Source: Lachnospiraceae bacterium UBA3762
GTDB lineage: Bacteria; Bacillota; Clostridia; Lachnospirales; Lachnospiraceae
DNA length: 64,000 nucleotides
Assembly: GCA_002371615.1 (NCBI GenBank)
Contig: DFGA01000006.1
Span: 1 to 64,000, forward strand
Direction: 5' to 3'
Positions 9,215-18,262 of this stretch are shown in pieces. The translations under genes and the position numbers were made by a program. How positions within the stretch are numbered: the stretch's first letter is position 1; each line of letters starts with the position of its first letter. Below the pieces are notes generated by a model. The model ran no database searches, was not told the origin of the DNA, and worked only from the letters and a program-made list of their open reading frames with translations.

Positions 9215-10675
9215 TTATCTGTGTAGGTAACTTATAAGGCCCTTTATTACCTTCCGGTTAACGGCAAACAGCAGCAGTATAAGAATACATCCCGCAACAA
9301 TGTTCGTCCATTCGGTTTGGCATAATGTCGCATAAACCGCATATACAATATATACCGCAAGCATCAGGATAAAGTTACCGTAGTTATATCCTACCGGATA
9401 ACACTTATTGGCAAAATAAGTCCCTATCGCAAAATATACTATATAAGTGACTGCCGTTGCCACGGCCGCTCCGACACCTTTGTACCTCGGTACAAGCAGA
9501 AGATTTCCCGCAAGATTACAACATATCGCAGCAGCGGAAGCATAATTGAAATAAACCGGTTTCTTCTTGAACTTAATACCCTGTCCGGTCATTTCGAATA
9601 ATATCGACAAAACCGGCATAAGGGACAAAAACGGGATGATCTTCGAGGCACCCCTGTATTTTTCGCCGAGTATCAGGACTATAATGCTGCGAAAAGCCGT
9701 GATGGAGAATGCAGCAAACAGGCAAAGAAACTGAACCTTTTGGAACATATCCGCAAAGAATGGCTTAACTTCACTCTCATCCTCCTGTTCATACTTCTTC
9801 ATCGCTATCGGTGCCCAGAATGCAACATAAGTTATCTTAAGAGTCATAAGTATCGTCATTATCTGCATTGCGGATGAATACACTCCGGTCTCCGAAAAAT
9901 CATTCATAAAGCGTATTGACCACTTATCCATTGAGGACAGGAGCCACTCCATAAGAAGCATCGGTACAAAAGGAATGCCGTACCTTAACAGCTCTTTTTC
10001 GGTAAGGCTGTGTGGCCCGGCCTTATATCCTCTCCCCTCAAATGCATACATTATAAGCAGCATAACCGTGACAACAACAAGAGGCAAAGTCTGCGCATAC
10101 AGGCCAACCCTGAAGTCGTCACCGAGAATATAAGCAAACAGCATAATGAACAGAATATTCAGTAATTTACTTAATATGTTCAGGTTGGAATACAGTTTTC
10201 CGCGCTGCTGCATCCTTATGTTAAGAAACAGGAATCTTTCGAACACGGAAGTCAGTGTATACGCTATTACAAGAAGCGTAACGTCAATTCCTCCTTTTCC
10301 GAATAAAAGCCTGTTGAAGAATTCCGAAAAAGCAACATACACTCCCGACAGAACCACTATCAGTACAAGAGGTCCCCTAAGGCACTGTGAGAACAGTTTT
10401 CTCTCATCAACTCCTTCACTGTAAAAGTACCTTATATACGACTGATCAAGTCCGAGTATTGCAAAGATATATATTATGGAAACAGCCGACAGAAACAGCG
10501 ACGACCTGCCGTACTCTTCGGTAGACAGTATCCTCGTAAACATCGGCAGGGAAATGAACCCCAACAGCAGGACAACAAAATTCCCGTAGAAGAATTCAAG
10601 AAAGCCGGTCAGGATATTCGGTTTTTTATCTGTTTTTTCGTTATCGTTCATTTTACGATTGCTGTTATTTTCCAA
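9215..10675 (-). CDS. Wzx-type polysaccharide flippase (first of three)
   Basis: Membrane protein of the polysaccharide transporter/MATE-like flippase family that moves undecaprenyl-linked repeat units across the membrane. The 486 residues contain about 12-14 hydrophobic helices and the N-terminal signature MFTRILSTEEYGRSSLF. The start is uncertain: TTG at 10675 has GGGAG four bases away and overlaps the preceding gene by 11 bases, while the first ATG, at 10651, has no clear ribosome site. It is the last gene of the continuous polysaccharide run before the efflux operon. Confidence 0.87.
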   Translation of the reverse strand: MENNSNRKMNDNEKTDKKPNILTGFLEFFYGNFVVLLLGFISLPMFTRILSTEEYGRSSLFLSAVSIIYIFAILGLDQSYIRYFYSEGVDERKLFSQCLRGPLVLIVVLSGVYVAFSEFFNRLLFGKGGIDVTLLVIAYTLTSVFERFLFLNIRMQQRGKLYSNLNILSKLLNILFIMLFAYILGDDFRVGLYAQTLPLVVVTVMLLIMYAFEGRGYKAGPHSLTEKELLRYGIPFVPMLLMEWLLSSMDKWSIRFMNDFSETGVYSSAMQIMTILMTLKITYVAFWAPIAMKKYEQEDESEVKPFFADMFQKVQFLCLFAAFSITAFRSIIVLILGEKYRGASKIIPFLSLMPVLSILFEMTGQGIKFKKKPVYFNYASAAAICCNLAGNLLLVPRYKGVGAAVATAVTYIVYFAIGTYFANKCYPVGYNYGNFILMLAVYIVYAVYATLCQTEWTNIVAGCILILLLFAVNRKVIKGLISYLHR

Positions 10676-11831
10676 GAATCTCCCGGTATACTTTCAGATG
10701 TCCTTCAATATTTTTATCTGGAGTATAGTTATCCCTATAGCGGTTATAAAACATCTCCCGCTCCCGCCCGGCGACATCGGGATTGTCTGTAAGAAACCTG
10801 ATCCTTGAAGCAAGTTTTGACAGATCACCCATTTCATACAGATCCTCCCTGTTCCCTATAACCTCGGGAAGACCTCCTACCGCAGTGGAAAGAACTATGC
10901 ATTTTCTGCTCATTGCCTCAACAGCTGCCTTTCCGAATGATTCAAAACAGCTTGTCATTATGAAGAAATCCACAAGATAGTAATAATCCGAAATCTCCTT
11001 CTGAGTCAGATCCTGCATATAGATCAGATTATCTTCTCCTATGATGTTTATGATACCTTCCTTTACTTCTTTTACGATTTCGGCATCCCTGTCTTCGTAT
11101 ACCGACATAACAAGGGCTACCTTAAACCTGATCCCGGCATTTGCGATCTCTTCCACTACCTTTGCCGCCTTGCCCCAGTCTTTTTCCTCGGATATACGCC
11201 CCGCAAATCCGATAACCGGCATCCCCTCAGGAATTTTATACACATCTCTTGCCTTCTTTCGCCCGTTTTCATCATATTCGGAAAACGCGCCGCTGATCGT
11301 ATTCGGTATAACGGTAACCGGAGCCGCAATCTCGCCTTCCCACAAACCGGCATTGTATTTCGTGGTTGTAAGCATTCTGCTTGCATGCTTCATAGTTGAT
11401 TTAATACATATGAGTGAATGCTTTCTGTATCCCGTACGCAGGCCCCTGTCGGTATACACAAACGGGATGTTTTTAAACAGTCCGGGGATACGCAAAAACC
11501 CGTATGTAATAAGTGATTCCGACATTGAAACATGTATAAGATCGGGCTGTACTTCTCCTATTATCTGCTTAAAATACCGGATTCTCCGTATAAAGTTTGC
11601 TATCCTTCGAAGCTTTGACAGCTCCCTGTTTTCGTCCGAAGGATATGTTATAACTTTGTAATCGTAGTCTTTCGGAGAAGTCGAAAGAAGAGCCGGGCAT
11701 GCAACTATCGGCTCATACTCTCCGCTCTTTTTGACTCCCTCACAAAGCGTCTTGGTGGACTCCTGTCCTCCTCCGGGCAGATCTATCGGATATTCCATTA
11801 AATACAGGATTGTTTTCTTGTCTGTCTTCAT
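10665..11831 (-). CDS. GT4 family glycosyltransferase
   Basis: Retaining GT-B glycosyltransferase that adds a sugar to a lipid-linked glycan at the inner face of the membrane. The start is set at ATG 11831 (GGGAG upstream, five bases after the previous stop); the longer open frame from 11924 would overlap the neighbour by 89 bases and add no homologous sequence. N-terminal domain: LMEYPIDLPGGGQES. C-terminal domain: GFAGRISEEKDW followed by ESFGKAAVEAM, the EX7E motif. Donor and acceptor cannot be read from sequence. Confidence 0.86.
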   Translation of the reverse strand: MKTDKKTILYLMEYPIDLPGGGQESTKTLCEGVKKSGEYEPIVACPALLSTSPKDYDYKVITYPSDENRELSKLRRIANFIRRIRYFKQIIGEVQPDLIHVSMSESLITYGFLRIPGLFKNIPFVYTDRGLRTGYRKHSLICIKSTMKHASRMLTTTKYNAGLWEGEIAAPVTVIPNTISGAFSEYDENGRKKARDVYKIPEGMPVIGFAGRISEEKDWGKAAKVVEEIANAGIRFKVALVMSVYEDRDAEIVKEVKEGIINIIGEDNLIYMQDLTQKEISDYYYLVDFFIMTSCFESFGKAAVEAMSRKCIVLSTAVGGLPEVIGNREDLYEMGDLSKLASRIRFLTDNPDVAGREREMFYNRYRDNYTPDKNIEGHLKVYREILGK

Positions 11832-11835
11832 GGAG

Positions 11836-13017
11836 CTACTCCCGAAACCAGTTATTCTTAATGATCTGCGCTTTTGACAAAGGACCCTCCTCAAATGGAG
11901 TATCTTCACCTTTCGATAGCGCATTATACAGTTCTATGACCCGCGAAGCCGCAACCTGCGGATTCCACAGATCATGCATCTGCTTATATGCTGCAAGACC
12001 AAGATTACGGCGAAGATTTTCATCCCGCAGCAAATTTCTCAGCTTATCCGCGAGGCTGTCTACGCTCCCCGATCTGAATACTTCCCCGGTCCTGCCGGAT
12101 CTAACAAGCCACGGGGTCGCTCCGCAGGCAGAACTTGCAATTACCGCACAGCCGGCATTTAAAGCCTCATATATTACCGATCCCCAGCCTTCAAGCTTGT
12201 TGCTCGTCATAACATATATTTCGGCATTTGCCATCTTCTGTCTGGCTTCATCCGGTTTTTGAAATCCTTCAAATTCCGTGATGCCGGATATCCCCAGCCG
12301 TTCCGCGAGGGCTATGAGCTTTTCCTTCTCATCACCGTCACCTACCATTTTAAGACGCAGATCATATCCTTCGTTATGAAGCTTTGCGGCCGCCCTGATC
12401 AGCAGGTCGGCCCTCTTTAATCTGATCATCCGGCCTTCCCATAAGACGGTTACGGCACCGGCTTTACGCTCTTCCTTCTCCTTGCGCTCAAACAGCTCAT
12501 CGGTTTCATAAACATAATGTTTGGGAAAATATGCGAATTTGTAACATTTGTCCGGATAGCTTCCGAACATCTTTTTAAAATCATATGATGTAAATGCACT
12601 CGCAGCCAGAATATATACATCCTTTTTTCTGTTGCGGACGTGCAGGTGAATATACTTTTTGGTAAGTCTCGGAATAAAAAACTTGATAAAGCCTTCCTTG
12701 AGCGGTCTTTCCGAATACCTGAACACTATTTTGTTCTCAGCAATTCTCGGCTCGATATAGTATTCCGGTGCCGTTCCCATTATGACAAGATCCGATGAGA
12801 GAGCAAGTTTTCTGGCCTTCTCCTCGTTTTCTTCACTCTCATATGTTTTGATCACGTATCGGGGATAATCCTCACCCCATCCCATTCCGGAGCGGAATTC
12901 TTCCATTGGCATTGTTTCAACAAAAGTAAATCCCTCTCCCAAAAGGTCATGGAATGCATCGCAAAGAGCTTTCTGATGATGATTATAATAATTTGAGTAA
13001 AAAGTCAGTGTATTCAT
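11836..13017 (-). CDS. GT4 family glycosyltransferase
   Basis: A second retaining GT-B transferase, 393 residues. Its C-terminal donor domain has LWEGRMIRLKRADLLI and the EX7E stretch EGWGSVIYEALNAG. The start ATG overlaps the downstream end of the GT2 gene before it (ATGA at 13014-13017), so the two are coupled. It belongs to the same surface-glycan operon; specificity unknown. Confidence 0.86.
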   Translation of the reverse strand: MNTLTFYSNYYNHHQKALCDAFHDLLGEGFTFVETMPMEEFRSGMGWGEDYPRYVIKTYESEENEEKARKLALSSDLVIMGTAPEYYIEPRIAENKIVFRYSERPLKEGFIKFFIPRLTKKYIHLHVRNRKKDVYILAASAFTSYDFKKMFGSYPDKCYKFAYFPKHYVYETDELFERKEKEERKAGAVTVLWEGRMIRLKRADLLIRAAAKLHNEGYDLRLKMVGDGDEKEKLIALAERLGISGITEFEGFQKPDEARQKMANAEIYVMTSNKLEGWGSVIYEALNAGCAVIASSACGATPWLVRSGRTGEVFRSGSVDSLADKLRNLLRDENLRRNLGLAAYKQMHDLWNPQVAASRVIELYNALSKGEDTPFEEGPLSKAQIIKNNWFRE

Positions 13018-13763
13018 CCGATAATAAGTTTCCCGACCTCTTCGAGAAGCGGTTCTATAATATACAGACGGCTGTAGCCGTTACGTCTGTATATCCTGTA
13101 TTTTTCCTTAATACTTGATACGGCAGCAGTAATTGACCTTTTATGACTGACCCCTGCCATTCTGAAATTGGCAAGGACCTTACGTACAACCGTTGTTCTT
13201 ATTCCCTCTTTTTTCAGTCGCAGTATAAGATCATAGTCATCATGAATGCTGTCGTTTAAATACAGGTTTTTTTCATAAATGCTCCTGGCTATAAATGTCG
13301 TGGGGTGGTTCCAGTCACGGCTTGTGGCATATTTGCGATTCCTTGAATGCTTGATAAAACTCCTGCCGTCAGGTCTTACAAGACGAAGATCGGCATAGAA
13401 AAGCTCAAAGGGCTCTTCTTCATAAGCAGAGGCAACCGTCATAAGGGCATCCGGTTCATACCAGTCATCACTGTTTATTATGCCGATAATATCTCCCGAA
13501 CACATTTTTATGCCTTTGTTCATGGCATCATACATTCCGTCATCTTTCTCGGAAACAACAGTATACTTAATACCCCGGGATTCAAATTCGGGGGCAAAGC
13601 GCTCTATAACTCCAAGCGTATCATCTGTAGACAACCCGTCAACGATCACGTATTCAAATGCCGGATAGGTCTGGTTAAGCACGGAACTAACCGTATCCGA
13701 AACAGTTGCGGCAGAGTTAAACGTTGCCGTTACTATTGATATCTTTACGTTACTGTGAACCAT
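13014..13763 (-). CDS. GT2 family glycosyltransferase, WcaA-like
   Basis: Inverting GT-A transferase. I prefer ATG 13763 (AAGGA upstream) to the TTG at 13769; either gives about 250 residues. Motifs: SIVTATFNSAATVSDTVSSV at the N-terminus, VDGLSTDDT, then NSDDWYEPDAL with the metal-binding DXD-type acids. The C-terminal segment GVSHKRS is common in colanic-acid-type GT2 enzymes. Six bases separate it from the initiating transferase gene, suggesting it adds an early sugar (inference). Confidence 0.87.
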   Translation of the reverse strand: MVHSNVKISIVTATFNSAATVSDTVSSVLNQTYPAFEYVIVDGLSTDDTLGVIERFAPEFESRGIKYTVVSEKDDGMYDAMNKGIKMCSGDIIGIINSDDWYEPDALMTVASAYEEEPFELFYADLRLVRPDGRSFIKHSRNRKYATSRDWNHPTTFIARSIYEKNLYLNDSIHDDYDLILRLKKEGIRTTVVRKVLANFRMAGVSHKRSITAAVSSIKEKYRIYRRNGYSRLYIIEPLLEEVGKLIIG

Positions 13764-13769
13764 CTTCAA

Positions 13770-15131
13770 CTATTCCTTCTTGGATTCGGTCTCAAAAGCA
13801 CTTGTACTGTCTTCGGCCCTGAACAGGACAAGTATTGTCTGGAACAGCATCTGTATGTCCCTGATCAGGCTGTAATTTTCAATATACATAAGATCAAGCA
13901 TCAGTTTATCACGTGATGATGTATTATATTTACCGTAAATCTGGGCCAGACCGGTAAGTCCGGCTTTCATTCTGAGCCTGTAGCGGAATTCGGGAAGATC
14001 CTTTTCGTAATCCTCTACATTTTCAAGCATCTCCGGCCGGGGACCGACCAGACTCATATCCCCTTTAAGTATATTCACGAACTGCGGAAGCTCATCTATT
14101 CTGTATTTCCTTAATACCTTTCCTACCTTTGTGATACGGTCATCACCCTCGGTTGAAGAGAAATTCTCAACATTTTCCTTCATAGTCCGAAACTTGATTA
14201 TCTCAAACACTCTTCCGTGTACGGTTGCCCTTTTTTGTTTAAAGAATACACTCCCTCCGTCGCATTTTTTAATGCAGACAGCCGACAGAAGCAAAACAGG
14301 ACTTGTGATCACAAGCGCAACAAGTGATATAAAAACATCCATAAAGCGCTTTACAAGTCTTTCTTCGAACGTGATCATATGGTATCTTGTCGAAAACAGG
14401 GAAATATCATCCATTATCACGGAGTGTGAATTCTGCTCAAGAATGTCGGCAATCCCCGGATTAAAATAAATATTTTTCAGGTTCTGATAGCAGAAATCAA
14501 CAATATCCTTTCTCTCCTTAACGGGAAGATCATACAGGACTATAGTATCCGCAGCTACCATCGCACTCTCAAGTCCCGGATCGGTGTACCGGATAATGCC
14601 GGTAACTTCGTACTTTTTCTCAAACGATGCCATCGCTGCAGCGATACGTCCTGCACCTGTTTCTTCGTCCGTAACTATAAGGCACTTTTCTTTCGGATTG
14701 ATCCAGAAATAGAAAGACTCCCCCGCATATGACAGAAGCATGATGACAAGGATCTGGATCACGAAGACCAGAAACAGTATCCCGAAATTCTCCAGCCTGA
14801 ACGTTGTATTGTTTGCCTCATTGGTCTTCATTATGGACAACTCAAGATATGTAATAAGATCTGTAAATATAACGGTTATTGATACTGCCAGAGCGACCTG
14901 TCCCCACCTGCGCCTTCCGGCATCATATTTTCCGTACATAAATGTAAGAAGAACAAGCATGATCACAAATGTAGACAGTGTAACGGCCGCTGTTCTTGAC
15001 ATAACTATGATCTCCGGGTTGTCGATTGCAAACAGTAAAAAGAACGTCGCAAGGCAGGCAACGTACAATATCACTTCGATCATAAAAACTATGGAATGTT
15101 GAAATTTAGTGCAAAACTCATGTAATTTCAT
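13770..15131 (-). CDS. polyisoprenyl-phosphate hexose-1-phosphate transferase (WbaP/WcaJ type)
   Basis: Initiates repeat-unit assembly by moving a sugar-1-phosphate from a nucleotide sugar to undecaprenyl phosphate. The 453 residues have four or five N-terminal membrane helices, a middle soluble CoA-binding-like domain and a C-terminal catalytic domain from about residue 265. The catalytic domain includes VFFKQKRATVHGRVFEIIKFRTM, YRIDELPQFVNILKGDMSLV, GPRPEM and GLTGLAQIYGKYNT. It is a paralogue of the protein at 33020-34393. It ends one base before the next ORF's upstream region, in a tight cluster. Confidence 0.92.
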   Translation of the reverse strand: MKLHEFCTKFQHSIVFMIEVILYVACLATFFLLFAIDNPEIIVMSRTAAVTLSTFVIMLVLLTFMYGKYDAGRRRWGQVALAVSITVIFTDLITYLELSIMKTNEANNTTFRLENFGILFLVFVIQILVIMLLSYAGESFYFWINPKEKCLIVTDEETGAGRIAAAMASFEKKYEVTGIIRYTDPGLESAMVAADTIVLYDLPVKERKDIVDFCYQNLKNIYFNPGIADILEQNSHSVIMDDISLFSTRYHMITFEERLVKRFMDVFISLVALVITSPVLLLSAVCIKKCDGGSVFFKQKRATVHGRVFEIIKFRTMKENVENFSSTEGDDRITKVGKVLRKYRIDELPQFVNILKGDMSLVGPRPEMLENVEDYEKDLPEFRYRLRMKAGLTGLAQIYGKYNTSSRDKLMLDLMYIENYSLIRDIQMLFQTILVLFRAEDSTSAFETESKKE

Positions 15132-16595
15132 TTACATTCCCTCATATACTTCCCTGATATATTCCTCAAATCTCACTTCACGGTCAAAAAGGGCGGCACG
15201 TCTCAGACAGTCTTCCTTTGTATATGCGATGCCTTTTTGTGCCAGTATTGTATCTATTGCGGCAACAACACCCTGAACCGAATTCCTCTCGACCGAGATA
15301 CCGCACGTATCGTCTATTGTTTCCGCACTTCCACCGGAACGGTAAGTTATAACCGGGGTTCCGCAAGCGATTGCTTCAATATTTGTTGTCGGAAAAGTAT
15401 CCTCAAGAGTAAGATTAACGTATATGTCCGCCATCGAATAAAGTGCAGCAAGTTCCTCGGGGCTGTCCGTATGTCCTATTCCTATTATCGAATCAGGAAG
15501 TGACGAAAGCTGATCGTCATTGAGTCCGACAAGAACTATCACACATCTTTCATTAATCAGCTTGGACAGGTTTACGAACTGCATCAGTCCTTTTCTTGTA
15601 CGCCACGGGTTTGCTACGCCGAGAAGAACATTTTTATTGCGAAGGTTCAGGCTGTTTCTGAGTCTGAATACCAGATTGTCATCACGTCTTTCTTCCGTGA
15701 CCGGATGGAAAATATCCGTATTGATCCCGGTGGGCACGACTACCGTATGATACTCTCCCATAAATGACTGCTCTACTCTTGCCTTAAGCCACTGCGAAGG
15801 TGTAACAAGAGTCAGATTTTCAAACCCTGTGAACAGCTCCCTCTTGTCATTCCAGTTTCTGGTCGAATTATCCTTTCCCACGGATTTGGGGTATTCAGCC
15901 AGCTGCTCGCAGGAATAGCATCCGTTAATCCACTTTGTACATCCTATATACTCAAAATGCGAGCAGTGTCCCGTAAATGTCCAGCAATCATGAAGCGTCC
16001 AGATTATCCTTATATCGGTGGTCTTCAGGTACTCGAAAAGAACACGGATATTCAAATAATACCCATGTACATTATGGAGATGGATTATATCGGGCTTAAA
16101 CTCCTCTATAACATTAATAAACTGGACCGTTGCCCTTTTGGAATAGAACCCGTGCCTGTCGGTCAGTCTTGACAGGCCGCCATGGATGTATACGTCCAGA
16201 TCCTGTCCGATCCTGTATGCATTCATTCCCTCCGGATGGGTATCCCTTCCGTATGCCACCATGCACTCATACCCGTTTGCGGATAAAGTTTCATACAGGC
16301 CCTGAACAAGCCTTCCTACGGACCCGGTTCCCACCACGGTATTAACGAGCATGACCCGTCTTGTCTCAAGGTTGTTTAATGATCTAACAACCTTTCTTGC
16401 CTCTTTGGTATACAGAACCTCCGGTTCCGGCTCTTTCATCCCCTGTCCTATATATGTATTTTCTATGTTACCGTCGAGGGATACGACCGAAATGTCATTT
16501 TGTGCCATGATCATTTCCTGCCGCTCTCTCTCCAGTCTCTCCTGCTCAAGCGCTCTTGCTTCGGCAAGAGGATCGTAAGAATTTCTTTTTTTCAT
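15132..16595 (-). CDS. GT4 family glycosyltransferase, WcaL-like
   Basis: 487 residues; the first 85 or so are charged and low in conservation, after which a GT-B fold begins at MLVNTVVGTGSVGRLVQGLY. LHDCWTFTGHC with nearby cysteines (CTKWINGCYSC) is typical of this GT4 subgroup. The C-terminal DTFPTTNIEAIACGTPVI carries the EX7E-equivalent with Asp at the first position. It abuts the initiating transferase and shares one base with the preceding fusion gene. The charged N-terminal extension could be a docking segment (inference). Confidence 0.86.
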   Translation of the reverse strand: MKKRNSYDPLAEARALEQERLERERQEMIMAQNDISVVSLDGNIENTYIGQGMKEPEPEVLYTKEARKVVRSLNNLETRRVMLVNTVVGTGSVGRLVQGLYETLSANGYECMVAYGRDTHPEGMNAYRIGQDLDVYIHGGLSRLTDRHGFYSKRATVQFINVIEEFKPDIIHLHNVHGYYLNIRVLFEYLKTTDIRIIWTLHDCWTFTGHCSHFEYIGCTKWINGCYSCEQLAEYPKSVGKDNSTRNWNDKRELFTGFENLTLVTPSQWLKARVEQSFMGEYHTVVVPTGINTDIFHPVTEERRDDNLVFRLRNSLNLRNKNVLLGVANPWRTRKGLMQFVNLSKLINERCVIVLVGLNDDQLSSLPDSIIGIGHTDSPEELAALYSMADIYVNLTLEDTFPTTNIEAIACGTPVITYRSGGSAETIDDTCGISVERNSVQGVVAAIDTILAQKGIAYTKEDCLRRAALFDREVRFEEYIREVYEGM

Positions 16596-18262
16596 CAGTT
16601 ATCTTCACTGTCATCATCATCAGTGTCATCAAGTATCAGCTTAATAACACGCTCATGACCTTTTGAAAAATCTTTTTGAAGTTGAAGTTTACGCATTTCA
16701 CGTCTCACATTGGGAGTCGACAGAAGCCACTCTATTGTCGATATGACCGTAGCATCATCCGTCTCGGTTCCAATACCAAGATTAATGAATCCGTTCTGTA
16801 TGCCGGCAAAGACATGTTTTGCCTCCCGATCGTTCTGTGCCAGGACGATTGCCGGCACGCCCATACTTGCCAGCTCGTATACTGTCCGGCCCTGGCTCGT
16901 CACGGCTAGATCCATCCTGCTCATGTATGAGCTGACCCTTTTTACATCTTTATATACAAATATGTTGTCGGACTCACTCGTCACTATCCTGTCGGCATTC
17001 GGGTATGCGAATCCAAGCAGAAAGTGGAATTTCACATCCGGATTGTTCACATGGAGCCGCTTGCATATTCCATACAGTCTTCCTGTAAGATCCGAAGGAT
17101 CCGCTCCTCCGAAAAGGATAAGTATGTTTTCTGCTTTTTCGCTAAACTCCTTCGGATGCTCCTCCAGAAATTCATCTCTTATACAGAAATACCTGCTTCC
17201 GTAATACTCATTGTGAAGTTTGTCACCTTTTTCATACAGCGCATTAATAACCGCATCCGCATATTTGGCACCACTCCCGACATCTTCAAAATTGATGACA
17301 CGTTTAACATGCTTTGTAACCATCTGCATGTACTCTCTTGTCGTATCAAGAATGTCATTTATCAGTATATCGGGCTTCTCTTCAATAAGGACCTGCTCAA
17401 AATGCTTATCGTCTTTTATCCTGATGACACCGAAATTGGAATCCTCGATCTTCTCTATTCCGATATCGGAATCATCAGATGCCGCAAAGATAACATCATG
17501 TCCTGTAAGCTTATATGCAAGCGTAAGACACCTGTATACATGGCCCATGCCGACGGATCTTTTTCCTACCGTCCTGAACATTATCTTTTTCCTGCGCAGT
17601 ATGTTCTCACACAATACCCAGTCCGAATATGTGTCTATATCAACCGATTCGTCTTCGGGTATCTCAAATATACTGACTTTATCCCCTATCCTCTGGTTCT
17701 CGCTTACGCAATCCCTTTTTGTTATCAGAAAACCTCCTGTTTCCAGATAATTAGGCGGAAGTTCCTGGGAGTTAAGTCTTTTTTCATAATTCTTCACATA
17801 TTCCCCATTACTTCCTATGCCCCAGGACAGGTGAGGCTTGTTTGTAGCCGAAAGAACCGTGTCATAATCATGAGATTCAAAATACTCTATAGCATCTTTA
17901 ATCGTCTCCATTTTCAGGGTCGGGCTCGTTGCCTGCATTGTTATAACAACGTCATATCTGATGCCCTGCTTCTCTTCCATATAATTGACCGCATGGTATA
18001 TTACAGGGTCAAGTGTAACGCGGTCGGTTGCCAGTTCCGCAGGTCTTGCTATAACCTCTACTCCCCGGCTTCTGACAATTCCGCCAAGTTCTTCATCATC
18101 GGTGGATACAGCAACATCCACATCCATATGCATCTTGTCTTTAAGTGCTTTGGCATTTTCTATAGAATAGACTATGAGCGGTTTCCCGCACATGATCCTC
18201 ACATTTTTTCTCGGTATTCTCTTTGATCCTCCCCTTGCGGGTATAACAATAAGTGTTTTCAT
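16595..18262 (-). CDS. CMP-nonulosonate cytidylyltransferase fused to a PseG/SpsG-like domain
   Basis: 555-residue two-domain protein. Residues 1 to about 228 are a NeuA/PseF-type cytidylyltransferase (IPARGGSKRIPRKN, MQATSPTL, ETGGFLIT) that activates a nonulosonic acid with CTP. From about 230 the chain becomes a GT-B-like PseG/SpsG domain: RSVGMGHVYRCLTLA, ILFGGADPSDLTG, TSQGRTVYELASMGVP. PseG removes UDP from UDP-2,4-diacetamido-trideoxy-altropyranose to give the substrate of the NeuB-family synthase, encoded just upstream at 19706-20782. The domain fusion is seen directly; the actual acid made (pseudaminic, legionaminic or other) is not resolved. Confidence 0.88.
   Translation of the reverse strand: MKTLIVIPARGGSKRIPRKNVRIMCGKPLIVYSIENAKALKDKMHMDVDVAVSTDDEELGGIVRSRGVEVIARPAELATDRVTLDPVIYHAVNYMEEKQGIRYDVVITMQATSPTLKMETIKDAIEYFESHDYDTVLSATNKPHLSWGIGSNGEYVKNYEKRLNSQELPPNYLETGGFLITKRDCVSENQRIGDKVSIFEIPEDESVDIDTYSDWVLCENILRRKKIMFRTVGKRSVGMGHVYRCLTLAYKLTGHDVIFAASDDSDIGIEKIEDSNFGVIRIKDDKHFEQVLIEEKPDILINDILDTTREYMQMVTKHVKRVINFEDVGSGAKYADAVINALYEKGDKLHNEYYGSRYFCIRDEFLEEHPKEFSEKAENILILFGGADPSDLTGRLYGICKRLHVNNPDVKFHFLLGFAYPNADRIVTSESDNIFVYKDVKRVSSYMSRMDLAVTSQGRTVYELASMGVPAIVLAQNDREAKHVFAGIQNGFINLGIGTETDDATVISTIEWLLSTPNVRREMRKLQLQKDFSKGHERVIKLILDDTDDDDSEDN

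Noticed and set aside
11832..11924. N-terminal extension of the GT4 gene at 10665
   Set aside because: It overlaps the coding end of the neighbouring gene by 89 bases, is very basic, and a well-placed ATG with GGGAG lies at 11831.
17024..18226. 400-residue plus-strand open frame
   Set aside because: It lies wholly antisense to the cytidylyltransferase/PseG-like fusion, has no ribosome site, and its sequence is Cys/Ile/Tyr-rich as expected for mirrored codons.
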